The notes under the pieces are model-generated. The model was not told the origin of the DNA. It saw only the letters and a list, made by a program, of their open reading frames with translations, and did no database searches. This document shows positions 4,397 through 5,264 of a DNA stretch of 5,264 bases, piece by piece; position 1 is the first letter of the stretch; every line of letters begins with the position of its first letter. The translations under genes and the position numbers were made by a program. This DNA comes from CAYPOY01 sp964412395 (GTDB lineage Bacteria; Chloroflexota; Anaerolineae; B4-G1), in contig CAYPOY010000354.1 of the NCBI GenBank assembly GCA_964412395.1, positions 1 to 5,264 on the forward strand, read 5' to 3'.

Positions 4397-5030
4397 AGGG
4401 CCTGACGCCATACCTGGCCCAGTAGAATCCCAGCTTGAGCACCTCTGTAAAAACGGCGATCAGACCTCGTTCAGTTTGCCACCACCGCGCGGCATCGTAT
4501 CTCGGATCGGGCGGAGCACTGAGGTAGATGGTCACGCCAGGATGATCTCGATCGTTTTGATGGACGAGGCTACGCAAGGTCAGGGCAGCACGCCGGGTAT
4601 GGAACAAGTCGGTAACGACGATGAGCGAGCACCAGTCGTGTTGTTGAACCAACTGATTCAGATTGACGGCTTCGTCGTAGGTGCTCTGTGCTTTGGGAGC
4701 GATTATGACAGCATCATCCGGCAGCCCCAACTGCTGCGCCGCCTCGAGCGATAGTTGCGCCGACGAACAGGCGATCCCCGCATCCTCGAGCGTGCCGCCG
4801 CTAAAGACGACTACCGGCGCGTAACCCTCCTCGAAAAGCCGGATTGCCTGCTGGGTCCTGAAGAAATTACTTTCTTCGCCCCCCAAAACGACGATAGCGT
4901 CTGCTGGAGAAAGCGTATCCTCAACGCTCAGGAAATGGCCGATGGTGAGCGTAAAGACAACCAGAGCCAACAGCCCGATCAGCAAGGCTACTGCGTGATA
5001 AAGCAGACATGCTCTCGATCTCAGAAGCAC
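4392..5030 (-). CDS. YdcF/SanA/ElyC-type DUF218 membrane protein (212 aa)
   Basis: This is an intact DUF218-domain protein of the YdcF/SanA/ElyC group, linked in known members to envelope polysaccharide and peptidoglycan precursor metabolism and common inside exopolysaccharide clusters. One N-terminal membrane helix (about residues 12-34, HAVALLIGLLALVVFTLTIG) should anchor it with the domain outside. The domain begins at DAIVVLGG (44-51) and continues with RTQQAIRLFEEGYAPVVVFS, SGGTLED, the conserved APKAQSTYDEAVNL (111-124), and VVTDLFHTRRAALTLRSL (138-155). It ends with the aromatic ERGLIAVFTEVLKLGFYWAR typical of the polysaccharide-associated subgroup. Its length is normal. The only reasonable start is GTG at 5030, which lies inside the end of the DegT relic (stop 5023-5021) and has only a weak GAG as ribosome site. 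The native start and promoter may therefore have been replaced when the DegT fragment was joined here. No frame damage is seen. Confidence 0.85.
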   Translation of the reverse strand: MLLRSRACLLYHAVALLIGLLALVVFTLTIGHFLSVEDTLSPADAIVVLGGEESNFFRTQQAIRLFEEGYAPVVVFSGGTLEDAGIACSSAQLSLEAAQQLGLPDDAVIIAPKAQSTYDEAVNLNQLVQQHDWCSLIVVTDLFHTRRAALTLRSLVHQNDRDHPGVTIYLSAPPDPRYDAARWWQTERGLIAVFTEVLKLGFYWARYGVRPF

Positions 5031-5264
5031 AACCGGCTCGGATTTCTAACTGGTATGTTGACGACCACAGGTGTTGTGATGACCAGACCGCCCTCCCCGA
5101 CGTTGGCAGCGATGACGGCAAGGTGCAGGCCGCTGGCGCCCGAGTTGACGCCGACCGCATGCCGCCCCCCCCGTAGGACGGCAAAGCTTGCTCAAAGACC
5201 CCCATCTGCGGGCCGAGACTGAGGTAGCGGGTTTGCAAGACCTGGTTGACGGCCGCGATTTCGG
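5021..5264 (-). pseudogene. 5' region of a DegT/DnrJ/EryC1-type aminotransferase gene, frameshifted and cut off by the window edge
   Basis: From the window edge the minus strand encodes EIAAVNQVLQTRYLSLGPQM, GVFEQALPSY, then a run of eight G (5172-5165) where relatives read VGT(R/Q)(H/Y)AVGV. One base is out there. In the shifted frame it continues HAVGVNSGASGLHLAVIAAN and VGEGGLVITTP, the strand pattern before the PLP phosphate-binding region. After ITTP the normal FSF(V)AS sequence is replaced by VVVNIPVRNPSRLCF and a stop at 5023-5021. Only about the first 90 of some 380 residues were ever present, and the DUF218 gene starts within its tail. It is the same gene region as 3372-3589 but diverged from it at many positions, so it is not a recent copy. 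The start lies just outside the window, and a longer gene cannot continue because the 3' end is already lost here. The G run could partly be a sequencing artefact. Confidence 0.8.

Noticed and set aside
4755..5222. Plus-strand open frame of 155 codons
   Set aside because: Antisense to the DUF218 gene and the DegT relic; composition is arginine/proline-rich as expected of a shadow frame and no motif is seen.

Overview
The window looks like a decayed accessory region next to or inside an exopolysaccharide/cell-envelope gene cluster of a moderately GC-rich bacterium. A Chloroflexota (Anaerolineae or Caldilineae-like) source is my best guess. It rests on three things: the style of the DegT-type and sugar-transferase genes, the paired Phd/PIN toxin-antitoxin loci, and the short 'CPEPVEG'-coding dispersed repeat inserted in a gene. 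This is family recognition from memory; no database was consulted.

Layout, left to right. Positions 1-115 hold a scrap of the 3' end of a sugar-transferase gene. Positions 160-551 (minus) are a toxin-antitoxin locus: an intact Phd/YefM-type antitoxin overlapping by 4 nt a PIN toxin whose middle has been deleted in frame. Positions 577-1196 (minus) are a nearly complete PglC/WcaJ-type sugar-1-phosphate transferase broken by one frameshift. Positions 1254-1708 (minus) are a second toxin-antitoxin locus with a near-consensus promoter, a frameshifted antitoxin and a toxin reduced to its last 22 codons. Positions 1626-2141 (minus) are a chimeric ORF: the first 20 codons of a DegT-type aminotransferase gene joined in frame to the catalytic part of a second sugar transferase. 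An 11-bp tandem repeat follows. Positions 2211-3368 (minus) are the relic of an AlbA_2/RecG-related ATP-binding regulator, broken by two inserted copies of a 23-nt repeat element and about three other indels. Positions 3372-3589 (minus) are a second DegT 5' fragment with stop codons.

Positions 3650-4334 run on the plus strand, opposite to everything else. They hold an intact pair of small overlapping genes of unknown function with a clean promoter. Positions 4392-5030 (minus) are an intact YdcF/SanA-type DUF218 membrane protein. Positions 5021-5264 (minus) are a third DegT 5' fragment running out of the window.

Three patterns stand out. (1) The 5' end of a DegT aminotransferase gene occurs three times, each time directly upstream of a different gene in the same orientation. 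(2) Both PIN toxins have lost their core while antitoxin sequence remains. (3) The only fully intact operon, the two-gene pair, is also the only thing on the plus strand. The likely intact proteins are the first antitoxin, the two small unknowns and the DUF218 protein. Several single-base frameshifts lie in or near homopolymers, so sequencing or assembly error cannot be excluded for those. The gene junctions, internal deletions and inserted repeats are not explained by base-level error.
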